This document shows, piece after piece, positions 33,197 to 46,651 of a DNA stretch of 64,000 bases. Position 1 is the first letter of the stretch. Every line of letters begins with the position of its first letter. The notes below the pieces were generated by a model. The model searched no databases. It was given only the letters and a program-made list of their open reading frames with translations, and was not told where the DNA came from. This stretch comes from Adiantum capillus-veneris (taxonomy: Eukaryota; Streptophyta; Polypodiopsida; Polypodiales; Pteridaceae): assembly GCA_014529385.2 (NCBI GenBank), contig CM043958.1:121986817-122050816 (forward strand), read 5' to 3'. Position numbers and translations under genes: made by a program.

Positions 33197-34424
33197 ATTT
33201 TGAATCCTCCTTTTAAACAAAAGAAAGAAAGACACGATTCTCTACTGTATGATCGTCAAAGTCTTCTTTATTCTATTTCATCTCTCTTCCTCTTAAACTT
33301 TTAAATCTCATTATTAGAGCAGATAAAGAATGGCATGATACATCATGGCTATGTACACCCTCAATGATGTACCCATTTATATTAGAGGTAAAATTTTATC
33401 TTTGATACTTACTTTTACCATGACTGAGAAAATTATTGTCTTTATTTTTGTATTTACACGTGTAACATTTTTTTTCTAGATCCTCCATTGTGGAGGGGTC
33501 CTGCACATGCTGAGGATATTGTTCTTATTATTAAGGATTTTGAGATCCTTCGGTGCGTATAGCTTGAACTTGAATCCATATAATGCTAAATAAGTTACTA
33601 CTTTTTATGCCTAAATGGCTGGTTGTTATCTTCATTTTGCAGGCTTCAGTATTATTGCAGACATTCTGTCTTGGCATTATATAAAGCACAATATTTTAGA
33701 AGTGTTGTAGGTTATTATCACATAGAATTTGATATAGATGATATGTGAGTCATTGTACGAAAGTTAGGTACGCAGCGGCCTCTCAATTGCAACTCTTCGT
33801 ACGGTCCCTATGAAGTGAATGAATGAATGTTTAGAATCTATTCTTTGGATGGTTCACCTCGACGCATCGGTCGCAATGTTTGACGTGTTGGACCTTGGAT
33901 CTTGAGCTTTCAAGTAGAGTGTGTCGTAGGCTCAACTTCTCTAGATGATCAAACACTCTGATCCGTTGTCTATACATTCTAAGAACCATATTGTTTTTAC
34001 CTACATTGCAACTACTTGGTATCCCAGTTGGTACAATTGTCAAGGAAATGGTACATGGTGTTGGTGGCATCATTGGGTGTATTCATATGCAGATGGGTGG
34101 TGTGGAAATTGTGGACGCTTAAGCATGTAGATGAAGAGTTGGACACGATTTACATCAAGTTGCTTGATCCCTATTTCTTTCCCAATCTTAGGCTCATGAT
34201 CTTAAATCAAGAGCTTGGGTTGATTTTTCATTACAAGATTCACTTGAGTCGGGTTCAAGAAATAGATTTAAGAAAAGTGTGTAGAGCTCCATCTCAATAT
34301 CTTGATCCTATTGAAATAGCACGACTAAGAGTGCTATGCAGATATATTCCTTAGCCTTTTTGGCAATAATTGAAACAAAATCTTGTTTGTTAGAAATATG
34401 TCTCTTTAGTGATGTGCTTTTATG

Positions 34425-34427
<3 letters not shown>
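33195..34427. other. Unassigned sequence downstream of the Helitron Rep region
   Basis: It could be degraded Helitron helicase region, but no Walker A or other helicase motif is visible. The frame at 34016-34354 (+) is open for 112 codons with no recognised domain. Confidence 0.4.

Positions 34428-34466
<39 letters not shown>
34428..34466 (+). repeat. (CT)n microsatellite
   Basis: About 19 CT units. Confidence 0.96.
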
Positions 34467-34470
<4 letters not shown>

Positions 34471-34646
34471 AAAAGGGAAGAAGAAGAGAAACATGCAAAA
34501 AGGTTAAATGTAGCATGAGTAGTCTTAAGGGGCCAAAGACAGAGTGAGATAAAAACTTGCATTTGAAGAATGGGTAAATAAGTATCCGTAGGTTATTGGT
34601 GATAGTGTCGACCGTGTGTGTGTGTGTCAGGGAGAGATGTATAAAG

Positions 34647-34648
<2 letters not shown>

Positions 34649-34681
<33 letters not shown>
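34649..34681 (+). repeat. (AC)n microsatellite
   Basis: About 16 AC units; a short TG run lies just upstream at 34616-34627. Confidence 0.95.
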
Positions 34682-34685
<4 letters not shown>

Positions 34686-35993
34686 TTTAACGGTGGTAAG
34701 AGCGAGTGAGACCCTTCGATAGGCGGGTCCCGCAAGCTAGTTAATGTTAATTTGATGCCACACTTCTTTTTTTCTTTTTTTCTTGCTAAAGGAGTGTAAA
34801 GAGCCAAGACATAAAATTGGTGGTTGCCGACAGTGCGCACAGGGAGAATGAGAGACTCAAAGTTAAAGGACTAAGAGTCTTGGGTATAGGTTTTGGTGTC
34901 AATTGACGGTGGCCATACCTTTTAGCAAAAGCAAATGTGTGAAATGCATGGCCGACAGTGAACTGGCAGAGAGAGACATCGTGAGAGAAAGCGAGGGTAA
35001 TAGCGATCCCTGTAGGGATTTTCGGGCCGCAAGGAAGAAGGAAAAGGTGCTCACAGCTGTAGAGCACTCGTGTTGGTATTGATTGTGAAGGCTTTTGTTG
35101 TGGTCGATAGTTGGTGTTCCTTGCCTGCAAAGGAGGACTCCCACGATAGTTTTTTTTTTGTAGTTTTTGTCGGATCTTTAGATTGCAACTTATAGCTTGT
35201 TGGTTGATTGCTTTGAGAGTTTGCACCGATCAAAGCTCAACCTGTAGTCAATCCTTGATCTCTTGAAGATGATCCATGTTCCGTGCATGGAAAGGCTAAG
35301 CCAAGGATAAACTTGATCACTCGCCCTTCAATTGCTCCCTTATTGATTCCTCACTATCCCATTTGCACTCTTGTGTGAATTTCACATCCGAAGCTCGTCT
35401 CGTCAAAATGACAACCACATGCAGCATTACTTTATGATAGCTGCGATCAACAGTAATTTAAGGATTACGACAACTCTTCTCTTCTTCTAATTCCACTCCT
35501 TCTTTTCTTTAATGATGTCGAGTACACCCCTTCTAAAACGCCTTCATAGTTCTCCGATGCCGAGTCGGATTCTCTGCCTTGTTCATCTCTTTCTTCAAAA
35601 TCTTCTTCTTCTTTCATTTCCTTGTCTGTATCTCAACAAATCCAAGGGAATTTAGCCGTTGCTTAAGATTAAATGATGTACATACCTGATTTTGAGTATA
35701 GATAAGCAAAAAATTCTATTTAATTCCGATTAATAGGTCGATTAATTGCCAATTAATCTTTGCAAATTTGATGCCCAATCCAAAATCTCTTGCTTCTTCA
35801 ACTCTCTCTATTTTGCCTCCACAATCTACAAGAGTTAGCAAATAGATTGGATTTTAAACTTTTCATACCAAATTTTGATTGTCGATAAGTGGAAATAATT
35901 AATCAATTAATCTGTGGTTTGCAAATTCGATGTTGTCGATTTGAAAATCTTTCAAAAATTTGAATTCTTATGCCGATTAATTCGAACTTGATT
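34682..35993. other. Unassigned; probable internal remnant of a - strand copia element
   Basis: It lies downstream (- strand) of a tRNA-Met primer site at 35994-36005, so it should be retroelement leader and internal sequence, but no gag or pol motif survives. A short acidic open stretch on - near 35490-35620 (KEEEDFEERDEQGRESDSAS) is unrecognised. The long - frame at 34786-35226 lacks a known domain. Confidence 0.4.
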
Positions 35994-36005
35994 GCTCTGA
36001 TACCA
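35994..36005 (-). promoter_or_regulatory. Primer-binding site, initiator tRNA-Met type
   Basis: The reverse complement reads TGGTATCAGAGC, the standard copia and chromovirus primer site complementary to the 3' end of plant initiator tRNA-Met. It lies four bases from the probable LTR boundary. Confidence 0.8.
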
Positions 36006-36009
36006 CTAT

Positions 36010-36662
36010 TGGGAGAAGGGGAGATCGGTTGCTTAGAACCATTCAACACTTTCTCACATACATTCCCATCAACTTGTCAACCTCTTTCCCCAATTTCCAA
36101 ACACGCACACACACACTTAGACTATAACTAACACACACACACAGACACACACACACTAAAAGCATAGAATTGATAGAGACAAGTTGTAAGAGGGTGTGAG
36201 AACATGGAAGAGAAGATGTAGACTTAATTAGGGAGTACAAGCAAACATAAAATAGCTTAAGAGAGGGGAGATGTAAAATTGAGAGCATCTACACAAGAAA
36301 GGCCTAAAATCATAGCTCCAAACTCCAAGGCACCTCTCTTGTGGAGTTTGGTATTTGATATTTTTTTATTATTGGTGCCAAAATTGGAGGCTCCTCTCTT
36401 ACATTTTAGTTCCACTTTAGTTATGAGTAGTACACACTACTTATTACATGACCCTCTTAGGGTGGGTTCTCACTGTTGTATTTATAAGGATCCATAGTGG
36501 CTTATTTGTAAAATACTGTACTAGGATGAAATGACAAAGAATTATTATTTGCCGACGCCTCGTGGTCAACTCCCAGAGTTCCGATCTACAAACCATCATG
36601 CACTCATTGTTAGTAGAATTCAAATAGACATCACATAATTAACCATTAAGCAAGCTATCCCA
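36010..36662 (-). mobile_element. Probable Ty1/copia 5' LTR, about 653 bp
   Basis: It is bounded on the left by the primer site. On + it would begin TGGGA (36010) and end TCCCA (36662), a 5-bp inverted terminal repeat with TG...CA ends. A TATA-like TCCTTATAAATAC lies on - near 36476-36490, and an A/T-rich polyadenylation-like AATAAA near 36361-36370. The right boundary is the weaker call. Confidence 0.55.
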
Positions 36663-36832
36663 ACTGAAGTAAACCACATGCAACAGGAGGGTGCCCAGTC
36701 TCGTAACATCAGCTATACCAACGGATGGCTAAGGCTCAGACAAAATCCGAAAGAGTTTCAGCCTACATCCAAAATTAAGGAGCCGAGTTAGATTTCCTTG
36801 CAGAAAAACCGACCATAGAACACGGAATACGT

Positions 36833-36838
<6 letters not shown>

Positions 36839-36917
<79 letters not shown>

Positions 36918-36932
36918 ACTCACTCACTCACT
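36839..36932 (+). repeat. (CT)n followed by (CACT)n
   Basis: About 37 CT units at 36839-36912 pass into five CACT units. A compound array. Confidence 0.96.
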
Positions 36933-37052
36933 CGCACGCGTACGTGTGTGCACATGCACACACAGGAAATGCAAAAGCATAGAGGACTCATCCCATGCAA
37001 GGGATTTTGCTTACATAACAAAAATCCATCACGAACATAGAAAAGGGATACA

Positions 37053-37057
37053 TCTCT

Positions 37058-37088
<31 letters not shown>
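37053..37088 (+). repeat. (CT)n then (GT)n
   Basis: A short CT run changes to about 14 GT units. Confidence 0.93.
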
Positions 37089-37127
37089 CGGGTATCTCAC
37101 CTTCAAACTAAGCCCATCTCCCTTGGA

Positions 37128-37257
37128 GAAGCACGCCCTGCAACACAAGACAAGCTACTCCAAACACGACCTAGTGGAGTGCTTAAGGGTTTGAAGCACG
37201 CCCTGCAGTGCGAGACAAGCTGCTCCAAACACGACTTAGTGGAGTGCTTAAGGGTTT
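37128..37257 (+). repeat. Direct tandem duplication, 65-bp unit
   Basis: GAAGCACGCCCTGCA starts at 37128 and again at 37193. The 65-bp unit is repeated with a few substitutions and ends with GTGGAGTGCTTAAGGGTTTG in both copies. Confidence 0.93.
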
Positions 37258-37307
37258 GTGTGTGTGTCGGTGAAGAGAGGGCGCAGAGCTTGAGCCATAG
37301 GAGGAAG

Positions 37308-37310
<3 letters not shown>

Positions 37311-37339
<29 letters not shown>
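37311..37339 (+). repeat. (CT)n microsatellite
   Basis: About 14 CT units. Confidence 0.93.
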
Positions 37340-37340
<1 letters not shown>

Positions 37341-37860
37341 ACTATGGAGGGATCGCAAAGTTGGAGCCAAGAGCAAGAAGCACAGCAACCGAGCGGTTGT
37401 GGCCTCGACTCCCCAAATAAAATGAGCACTCAATAATAGGTCACTTTGCTAACCCTAGCTGACCGTCAAGAAAATTCCCACATCCAATAAAAACGCGACA
37501 TACAAGCATTGATGACGTGCCTTCTATCTTGCCACGGACACAACTATTTTAACTTTTTTTCACCCAAAAAAAAAAACAATTCCTTTTTCATTAGCAAAAA
37601 GGGAAACCATCACTAAGGCATCCCCCCTTTGGGGCAGGCCAAAAAGATTTAAAAACACAGTCTATGTACTCTAAGTCAGAGAGGAGCAATGGAGATGGGA
37701 TGAGGCCCAAGGGGTTGCGGGAGCTTGGCTCAGGTGGATTTTCATGCTATTATGAGTGATGACTTTGTCAATAATGTGCATGCCTATTTACAAATAGAAC
37801 CTATAAAACCTCATTAGGCTTATCGAGTAAACAATTGATAGATGAATAATCAAATATTTG
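37340..37860. other. No recognisable feature
   Basis: Unique sequence with an A run at 37568-37577. No gene is supported. Confidence 0.45.
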
Positions 37861-38360
37861 CAAATGGAGCTTGAGCATGAGGCTGAGTTAATCAAAGAGG
37901 AAGAACACAGAAGCATTGTGATGGAAGATGTGATAGCAAAAGTGAATGCGATAGTCAAGAAAAAGTTGCATAAGATATCATGATGGAGATTGTAATTGAC
38001 ATTATCAATACGATGATGGAGAACATGGTAGACAACGTCATGGAAGTAGTGGTGATGGTAGGCATGAGAGCAAAAATGAATGTGATAATTGGCACGATGG
38101 CAAAATTCATAAAAGAGAGGATGATGGAGATTGTATTAGACATGATCGACACCATGATGAAGATTGACATGAGCCAAGGTAGGAAAGATGAAGAGACCAT
38201 GCTAGAGAAGATATAAAAAAGGGATTGTAGCCATAGAGATAGTGATTGTTGACGGATTCACAGAGAGCATGATGATCGCATGGATAGCTACAAAGTATAT
38301 GCTGGCAGTGATGGATGAAAAGATCGGAGTAGAATGAATTGAGATTATAGCTCTTCAAAA
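37861..38360 (+). pseudogene. Low-complexity exon-like remnant rich in Asp, His, Arg and Glu
   Basis: It begins MELEHEAELIKEEEHRS, then changes frame into a stretch with many HD, RH, RED and DR pairs (KREDDGDC, RHDRHHDED, RDHARED), broken by stops. This composition resembles the RD/RE/RS-rich tails of plant splicing-related proteins, but no family can be named. The ATG-rich frame at 37980-38216 is a shadow of it. It could also be simple GAT-rich repeat sequence. Confidence 0.35.
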
Positions 38361-39060
38361 AGGTACCAATCACATGAACTTGAGCAAGATTTATTGATGG
38401 GCTAATAGTAATAATAACCTTTGGTCCCACTCCTACCTGCAATAGGCTCAACCATGGGTACATTGCTCACTTGTTCACCCAAAAGGTGGAAAGTAGGAAA
38501 ACAACATAGGAGGAGCACGTTAGAACTTGGATCAGGTACAGCCACTTGATGGGTTGTTGCCCAACACATAAGGTTCTGACATTCGATGAATACACCAGCT
38601 TGGAAGACCATCTCATGTCTTCCCCACTGTCAAATCTGCCTCAGCTTAATAGGGTTTAGTAGAATACAAAGTTAATATTGCTTTAAACAATTTGAGCTTT
38701 TTAATTAAATAGTATGCTTCACTAGCCTCCATTGGGGCTTTCAAATTGAGAACTCGTCACTCTGCAGTAAACCCTACACCTTCTATGACATAGAACATAA
38801 AGTTAGTTGCACTTCTCCTTAAGTTTAATCTATATCCGACATCTTATGTATTTGTCTTAACTCCTGTTTTGTGCGTGATAAAAAGGACATATATTCACAA
38901 TAGTAGACGCTTTGATTGCACAACCACGACTCCAGCTTGACAACATCGCAAGATCCATACTCTGCATCCAATTCCCCATGCCTATGTTTTTGCTTGGTCC
39001 AACACAGAAATCCTACGGGGCATGGCATGGCTTTTGTTACTTATCATTTTTGGAGAGACC
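38361..39060. other. No recognisable feature
   Basis: No coherent frame, repeat or RNA gene seen. Confidence 0.4.
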
Positions 39061-39700
39061 ACAGTGCTAGCTCTCTACCATACTCTTGTATGGCACTTCT
39101 GCACGATGTTGTCATGATGTTGAGCATCCAAAGGGGGAACTCAGAGAAGATACTGCTTCCTGGGTGTTATCAGCTTTTAGATATAATTTTGGCAATTGTT
39201 ATTGGACTGTCGTGGTTTATATGTATGTCATATGCTGAGTGTTCATGCCAAATATGGTGTACTTTAAAGGGCAATAAGTGCTTGAGGAGCATCTTGTCCA
39301 GAATTTCATCTCTTGCAGTGCATTGATAGTGGGGTATGCTGGTAGACTTGTTCTCGGTACATCCATGGTTGAGATATATGCCTAATCTTATGATTTGGAG
39401 ATGCTTGTTTGGCAATATAATTGAGCTCAAAAGCTATGCTTTGTTCTATATGTATGCTAAATGTGAAGCCCTTACAAAAGCACATTAAGTTCTTGAAGCT
39501 TTCTATCTCAAATCTCATCTCTTTGCAATGGGTTCATTGAAGGATATGCCCCACATGGCAAGGATGCTTTGGCAATGCCTTGATTGGTACCTAAAACAAA
39601 TTTTGTGGTTGGCGATGTCTTGGTTGATAAGTATGTCAAATGCGGTGTGCTTCGAAAAATACAAAATGGGCTTTAAGAGCTTCTTATCATAGAGTGGAGT
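39061..39700 (+). pseudogene. Pentatricopeptide-repeat (PPR) protein fragment, decayed
   Basis: Reading + in shifting frames gives recurring PLS-type PPR signatures: HAKYGVL near 39245, VLEEHLVQNFISCSALIVGY at 39278-39340, MYAKCEALTKAH near 39449, GFIEGYAPHGKDALAM near 39530, and DKYVKCGVLRKIQN near 39620. Land-plant PPR proteins bind organelle RNA for editing, splicing or stability, with units of 31-36 residues. Stops interrupt every unit and spacing is shortened by deletions. No start, targeting peptide or C-terminal E/DYW domain was found. Confidence 0.7.
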
Positions 39701-40155
39701 GTTACCATGCACCGAGCGATTTTTTCCAAGCAAGGACAAACCCGAGCAAGTTTTTGTCTCTCTCAAACATTCACCACTCAATGGACAAGCACATTATAAT
39801 TGGAATATGATTTACATCCTTGCTCATGTGGAATATTCATGTCACCACCAATTATAAGAGGCAAATTCTTCTCCAATCTATGAAGATCAAAGCCATGCAC
39901 TACTCTAAAAGGTAGTATTGGAGCCTTCTTCACATCTGAAACGATAGTTTCAACAAGAGGGGAAGCCGTTGTAGTGACTTTGCATAGTAATTTTGTTGCA
40001 AAAAAATGCAATCTTTTTTGAGCTTGTGTTTGCTCAAGATAAGATTGTATGGAAGTCTTACTAGCTAGATGAGGGAAAGAGCTACATCATATTGAGAACA
40101 CATTGTTTTGCAATGGATCATGAAAGAACGACGCTAAGTGAGAGAAGATGCTTAG

Positions 40156-40158
<3 letters not shown>
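39701..40158. other. No recognisable feature
   Basis: A 77-codon frame on - at 39778-40011 contains GFDLHRLEKNLPLIIGGDMN, vaguely like an endonuclease/phosphatase fold segment (GGDMN), but it is too short to call. Confidence 0.35.

Positions 40159-40226
<68 letters not shown>
40159..40226 (+). repeat. (CT)n microsatellite
   Basis: About 34 CT units. Confidence 0.97.
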
Positions 40227-40229
<3 letters not shown>

Positions 40230-40777
40230 AATGAGAAACAATATCACTATCAGGGGCACATTAATTAGCGATCGATTTTCAAAAAAAGTGCCATAGAAAA
40301 CCGGTCTTTAGTGTATTTTTAAAGCACAAAAATTAAAAATTCTCTGTTAGTTTTGAGGGTCACCTAGAAGGAAACCGGTTAGATTTGGCAGATTAAATTG
40401 TTAAACCCTCAAAAATCCTAAATTTTATGTGGAGATTTTCAATGCTCTCCTTTTTCCCATTGATTCTTAGGTGTTTCGGAAAAATGTGTCTCAGCTTAAT
40501 ATCATACCCTTTTCAATTTCAAAAATGCCAATATGTCCCAACAATTTTTGGAAAAAAAAGTACGATACAAATCCCAAGAGATGCCAGTTGCAAAGACAAA
40601 GGACAGGACTGACAAAAGGAAGGACGTGGAGTCATCTACTATAGCAAGCTGGCATGAGCAATAGCGTGGGTCAATGACACACAATCATTAACAAATCGTG
40701 GCCAGGCAGGTTTTTGGGGGCTTGGTTATATTTTTTCATTAATGCGCTGCACTATGTTGGGCAGTACTATGCAGCCT
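40227..40777. other. No recognisable feature
   Basis: AT-rich unique sequence with no supported feature. Confidence 0.45.
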
Positions 40778-40908
40778 CCTACGTTGTTAGCGCAGTTGAT
40801 TGGAAGATGCGCATGTGAAGCAGTGAGAGTTCAAGTCCAGCTTGCTAAGTTTTTGGTTGGGGGACTATTTCACAACCTACCTTGGCCATAAGTTGACACA
40901 AGCAAGCT

Positions 40909-40987
<79 letters not shown>
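40778..40987 (+). mobile_element. tRNA-derived SINE candidate with (GA)n tail
   Basis: The A-box-like TAGCGCAGTTG (40788-40798) and B-box-like AGTTCAAGTCC (40828-40838) are spaced as in a tRNA gene. GGAAGATGCGCATGTGAAGC lies between them, and the acceptor-like GCTTGCTA follows. About 75 bases further on, the sequence passes into (GA)n at 40914-40987. This is the layout of a tRNA-headed SINE with a simple-repeat tail. It could instead be a tRNA pseudogene next to an unrelated array. No target-site duplication was identified. Confidence 0.45.
40914..40987 (+). repeat. (GA)n microsatellite
   Basis: About 37 GA units. Confidence 0.97.
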
Positions 40988-40989
<2 letters not shown>

Positions 40990-41072
40990 GCTCGCCTCTT
41001 CTCTCCTACCAAAAAATTGTAGCTTGAGCTTGAGCTTGCCAGCCCACTTTGGCCAGTATGCGGGCAGAAGTC

Positions 41073-41187
<115 letters not shown>

Positions 41188-41298
41188 TGCGTCCTTGAAG
41201 GAGGAGAGAAGGTAGAGGAGGCTTACCTCCCTGCGCTTCTAGGTATCCATCTTCCTGAAGCACTCTGTGTTATTAACCTCACCTGAAGCTTTCCATTC

Positions 41299-41842
41299 TT
41301 GACCCACCACATGTACCTACTATCAATTCAAGCTTCCCTTGTGTTGAAGTACGTCATCCTTTGCACCCACACAATGAGCTCTAGGCAAAGTGCCCAAGAC
41401 TTTTGCCCTTCCTCTCCTCCTGATAGCCAAATATTGAGCCCAAGCTTCCATGGCGGCCTCGACCACAACCACAACCACAACGTATATTTTGATTTCAATC
41501 GAAGTAACACGAGTACTACTGGAGACTCCCATAACATAACCTCTCATGAAGACTTTAGCCTTAGGGAATACAACACAGACTCTTCTGGAGGCCCACCTGG
41601 CATGAACAAGAGCATTATATGTTCCCATGAAGATCTTACAGGTTTTCAAAGGTTTTGGAACCCTAAGTGGGAGGTTATGTGGAAAGAGGTGAAGCTTTAG
41701 GGTTGCCTAGCAGGCCCAATGATTGCTGTCAACTTTTCGCAGATGGTATTTCAATTTATTGCCGTCGCATTTGTCGGCCACTTGGGTGAGCTTGCCCTGT
41801 CTAGCAGCTCCATAGCCACCTCAGTAGCCAATGTAACAGGCG
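41299..41842 (+). pseudogene. MATE-family transporter, first-exon fragment
   Basis: The recognisable part is 41690-41842: KEVKL, an in-frame TAG, then GCLAGPMIAVNFSQMVFQF and FVGHLGELALSSSSIATSVA with NVTG. This matches the start of the first transmembrane helices of plant MATE (multidrug and toxic compound extrusion) carriers. A plausible 5' splice site follows (GGC then GTATGC), and the next sequence is a (CT)n array. No further MATE exon was found. Upstream (41299-41690) is an open His/Asn/Ser-rich stretch that may be the cytosolic N-terminus. The TAG and missing exons make it a fragment. Confidence 0.7.
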
Positions 41843-41849
41843 TATGCAT

Positions 41850-41957
<108 letters not shown>

Positions 41958-42164
41958 GGCGGGTTTAGACGAGCCCGTCGGCATTCTCTGTGCCTCCGCT
42001 CGTGATGTTCACATGAGACAGGCTAGCAAACTCTACTGTAATGGTGCAAACTCTGCACAACAAGGAGGGTCTGGAGATCACATGTTTTCTTTTGCCCAAT
42101 GGGTGTCTGCCAGAGAGGACACACGCCTTGTCCCCTCACGCTACCTTCACCTCGTCTGAACCCA

Positions 42165-42375
<211 letters not shown>

Positions 42376-43290
42376 TAAGCCAACACTCATTCTTCCTTAA
42401 ATAAAATCACAAGTTTCTTACGAGATTCCTTTAGCACGTTTGTCACAATCACGAGCCCTCCTTTCCATGCTCGTTGTCCTCTATCCGCCGAGCACTGCCC
42501 AACCCTGTTGCAGTTGCACCATCGTCTGTGCTTGAGTGCCGCTATCAACCTCTGAAACCCCTCAACCTCTGCCTCCCCGATAGGATTGATCACAACCCTC
42601 ATGGTTGTAGTTTGCCAAGGGGTCCAACAAGGGGGTTGCGTGTCAAAGGTGAAGGTAGTGCGAGAGCTGGGTAGACAGAATGGGCACGAGCTGAAGCAAC
42701 AATCTCTCTGCGGTATCCTTCTCTACCCTTTCCTCTCTACGTGGCAACAACCCCCGAGTAGCAAACTCTGCCTTGACTCTCTCTTGTAAGGCCACGGGTC
42801 TTGAAGACCTGCAATACCCCATGCAGACTCCGGTTCGTCGCCATGCAAAATTTTTAGCTTACGAGAAAGAATGAGAAGGAATATGCGTTCTTTCGAAAGT
42901 ATTTTCTTTTTTGAAATGGGTGCAACCTACTCGCTTGAGACGGTTAGTTATCTTTGCTAGCAACCTTGTGTTTTTTTCAAGAGAAACCACACCGTCGAAG
43001 ACGATGGAATCTCGCGAGGAGCTTGACCAGAAGGCCTGCGCTAGAGAGACGGTCATTCTTGGAGGCAATGGAGGCAAGACCTTGGAAGCGCAGGAGCGGC
43101 GCCTTGCGGAAGGGCGCATCAAGAGAGGGTAGACATGAAAAGAGCAGATGGGGATGGAATGATACCACGAAATGGGAAAGAAGGGTGGCCTCTCCAACCT
43201 GGAGCAGTTTGGCAGTGAGGGAGCTGAGGAGAAGGCAGTGTCGATCGATGAGTCAAAAATATAGGACTCAGTAGAAAAAAATGTCCCATC
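42376..43290. other. No recognisable feature
   Basis: It is moderately GC-rich, with several overlapping short frames on both strands. None carries a motif I can name. Confidence 0.4.
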
Positions 43291-43469
43291 AGTGCATATT
43301 GTATCTTTTTGCTGTTCTCGGTGGGAATCACGCTACTACTAGCAGTAGTTTTTCGGCTGTAGATTAGCTTAATTAGTGCACATATTGTGTCTTTTTGTTG
43401 TGCTCGGTGGTGGGAATTGCGATCTTAGTCTTCTACTAGCACTAGTTTTTTGGCTGCTGTGGATTAGCT
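43291..43469 (+). repeat. Diverged tandem duplication, about 85-95 bp units
   Basis: GTGCATATTGTATCTTTTTG ... GGCTGTAGATTAGCTT (43291-43370) and GTGCACATATTGTGTCTTTT ... GGCTGCTGTGGATTAGCTT (43376-43469) are homologous with small indels. Confidence 0.8.
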
Positions 43470-43916
<447 letters not shown>

Positions 43917-44118
43917 ACTGCCCTCATATCATTGCATATGTCAAAGGAGGGATCTTGCTGCATGCAACTGTAGCATGCTTGGCTTGGAATAGAAAGGGCA
44001 TCCATGCTTCAGTCGAGAGAGAGTGAGAGATAGCATTCGCATTTAGTTTGATTCGCATCCTATTTTCTTTAAAAAAAATCGTAGCACCTATTTAGTTTAG
44101 TTTTCTTTCCAAAAAAAA

Positions 44119-44124
<6 letters not shown>

Positions 44125-44190
<66 letters not shown>

Positions 44191-44305
44191 AAGCAAGTCT
44201 CCATCGATCTTGTTTTGACATCGCTCGCTCTCTCTCTCTCTCTCTGATCTGTACGTGCTTCGGTGTAATTTCTCTTTGTCAAAAAAAAGCGATGGAGACT
44301 GGCTT

Positions 44306-44342
<37 letters not shown>
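44125..44342. mobile_element. Foldback element with AG/CT microsatellite arms
   Basis: CTAAGCAAGTCTCCATCG (44189-44206) is the reverse complement of 44290-44307 with one mismatch. Pairing extends inward through TCTTGTTTTGACA / GTCAAAAAAAAG. Outward, the left arm is (AG)n at 44125-44188 and the right arm (CT)n at 44308-44342, so the whole 218-bp unit can fold back on itself. No target-site duplication was found outside the arrays. Confidence 0.75.
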
Positions 44343-44346
<4 letters not shown>

Positions 44347-44376
44347 CTCTCTTCAGGTTGAGAGAGAGAGAGAGAG

Positions 44377-44679
44377 GACTTCAAGCACCCACATCTTTAA
44401 ATTGGATGTTCCTGGTATCAGTAAAAAGGATGTACAAGTGCATATGCATGAAGATGGTACCTTGGAAATCAGTGGGGAGTTCAAGAATGTGGAAGAGAAA
44501 GGATCCGTGACATGGTATGCCGCAGAGAGATTGCTTGGCCATTTTGTTCAACAATTTCAACTGCCTGATAATGTCAAATTGATGATGTGAAAGCTGTAGT
44601 TGAAGATGGTGTGCTAACCATCACTATCCCTAAGAGACACCAAGTGAATTCCGTCGCCAGAAATGTGCCTGTTTTATAA
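44377..44679 (+). pseudogene. Small heat-shock protein (Hsp20/alpha-crystallin domain) fragment
   Basis: Residues THIFKLDVPGISKKDVQVHM, then TLEISGEFK, then AERLLGHFVQQFQLPDNVKL match the first two-thirds of a plant alpha-crystallin domain. A one-base frameshift near 44584 gives an early stop. In the shifted frame the domain ends normally with DDVKAVVEDGVLTITIPKRH and a TAA at 44679. The family forms oligomeric chaperones that hold unfolding proteins. The N-terminal arm is missing, replaced by a short (AG)n run and the foldback element. A splice-acceptor-like TCTTCAG lies at 44349-44355, so the fragment may have been a second exon. Confidence 0.82.

Positions 44680-46033
<1,354 letters not shown>

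Positions 46034-46088
<55 letters not shown>
46034..46088 (+). repeat. (CT)n microsatellite
   Basis: About 27 CT units. Confidence 0.97.
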
Positions 46089-46091
<3 letters not shown>

Positions 46092-46342
46092 GAATCTTGT
46101 CTCAGAGAATGTCTGTCGACATGAAGGGGAGTATCAAGCATGACGTAGAAGGGATATGATAGTGTGAGGGGAGGGAGAAGCATGAGGAGGAGCTACAAAG
46201 GATTCTCAAGCTCTTTTGAGATCTCTCAATCTCTCTCTTTCTCTCTCTCAAGAAGGCTTTCACTCTTGACAGAAGGAAAGAAGCAAAGGGGAGTAGGGTT
46301 GTGAAGAAGAGTGGTGAAGAAGAGGATACAAAGGAGGAAAAG

Positions 46343-46345
<3 letters not shown>

Positions 46346-46375
<30 letters not shown>

Positions 46376-46446
46376 CTAGGCTGCAATAGGCTGCAATCTC
46401 TCTCTCTCAACTAAGCAAGGAACTTAGGAGAGATCGGCTTCAAGCT

Positions 46447-46495
<49 letters not shown>
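46346..46495 (+). repeat. Two (CT)n arrays with CAAGCTAG spacers
   Basis: CT runs at 46346-46372 and 46449-46495 are separated by about 75 bases containing AGGCTGCAATAGGCTGCAAT, itself a short direct repeat. Confidence 0.93.
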
Positions 46496-46498
<3 letters not shown>

Positions 46499-46535
46499 AT
46501 TGTGAATCAAGCAAAAGAGGGAATCAATATTGGTA

Positions 46536-46651
<116 letters not shown>

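Noticed and set aside
39778-40011. Endonuclease/phosphatase (LINE endonuclease) fragment on -
   Set aside because: Only a short LPLIIGGDMN-like phrase is present, without flanking motifs.
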